From the NCBI GenBank assembly GCA_023128895.1, contig JAGMDC010000004.1, positions 1 to 39,046 on the forward strand: 39,046 nucleotides of DNA, written 5' to 3'. The DNA is from Candidatus Parcubacteria bacterium. GTDB lineage: Bacteria; Patescibacteriota; Minisyncoccia; Minisyncoccales; JAGMDC01. Below the pieces are notes generated by a model, which worked only from the letters and a program-made list of their open reading frames with translations, was not told the origin of the DNA and searched no databases. The stretch's first letter is position 1. Every line of letters begins with the position of its first letter. Positions 38,820-39,046 of the stretch are shown here, piece after piece. The translations under genes were made by a program, and so were the position numbers.

Positions 38820-39046
38820 TTAGCTTAATCTCATAACCGCTTTGTCTGGCCGCGCCTTAGACATCTCTTTCTCTGCTCTTAATAACTCTCTTTCAGCTTT
38901 CTCTATGAAGCGATCAACTGTATCTTGGAACCTGGGATTTTCAACAGGTGCATTCTTAGCGTCATTAATAGCTGTTTCAGCTATTAACTTGTCTGCTTTT
39001 ATTAGATTGTCTGTAACCTGCTTAAATACTGGCAGAATGGTCTTAA
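38820..39046 (-). CDS. C-terminal part of an unidentified protein (partial, ...KTILPVFKQVTDNLIKADKLIAETAINDAKNAPVENPRFQDTVDRFIEKAERELLRAEKEMSKARPDKAVMRLS*)
   Basis: Open minus-strand frame to the window edge, helical composition. Confidence 0.6.
   Translation of the reverse strand, partial: KTILPVFKQVTDNLIKADKLIAETAINDAKNAPVENPRFQDTVDRFIEKAERELLRAEKEMSKARPDKAVMRLS

Noticed and set aside
38750-38840. Inverted repeat GGTATGAGATT..AATCTCATAACC near the right edge
   Set aside because: Short arms far apart, partly inside the edge ORF; cannot be separated from chance.

Overview
The window reads as a low-GC, gene-dense bacterial chromosome segment using the standard code. Gene content and style (small genome core, tRNAs interleaved with genes, short IF-2, pseudopilin-LamG array) suggest Patescibacteria/CPR; this is inference. 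Core genes recognised: tsaD, infB, rbfA, htpX, lemA, groEL/groES, rnpB, rplS, recG, clpB, trpS, rpsF-ssb-rpsR and recA, plus three HtrA-like genes, a sugar/envelope cluster and 15 tRNA genes. Accessory content: (i) a tandem array of six complete and one truncated type IV pseudopilin-LamG genes; (ii) two ~91-92 bp inserts, each between a tRNA 3' end and a duplicate of that 3' end, sharing a conserved block and carrying an arm complementary to the host tRNA's own acceptor 3' strand; this is the strongest candidate for something undescribed; (iii) a dispersed palindrome family (core GGAGGTTNAACCTCC) seen 11 times, three of them in frame inside protein genes; (iv) long MITE-like imperfect palindromes; (v) a LAGLIDADG ORF and a repeat-flanked orphan ORF; (vi) an encoded C directly after the discriminator in every tRNA, including those lacking CCA. 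All calls come from reading the sequence and supplied ORFs; no searches or folding programs were run.
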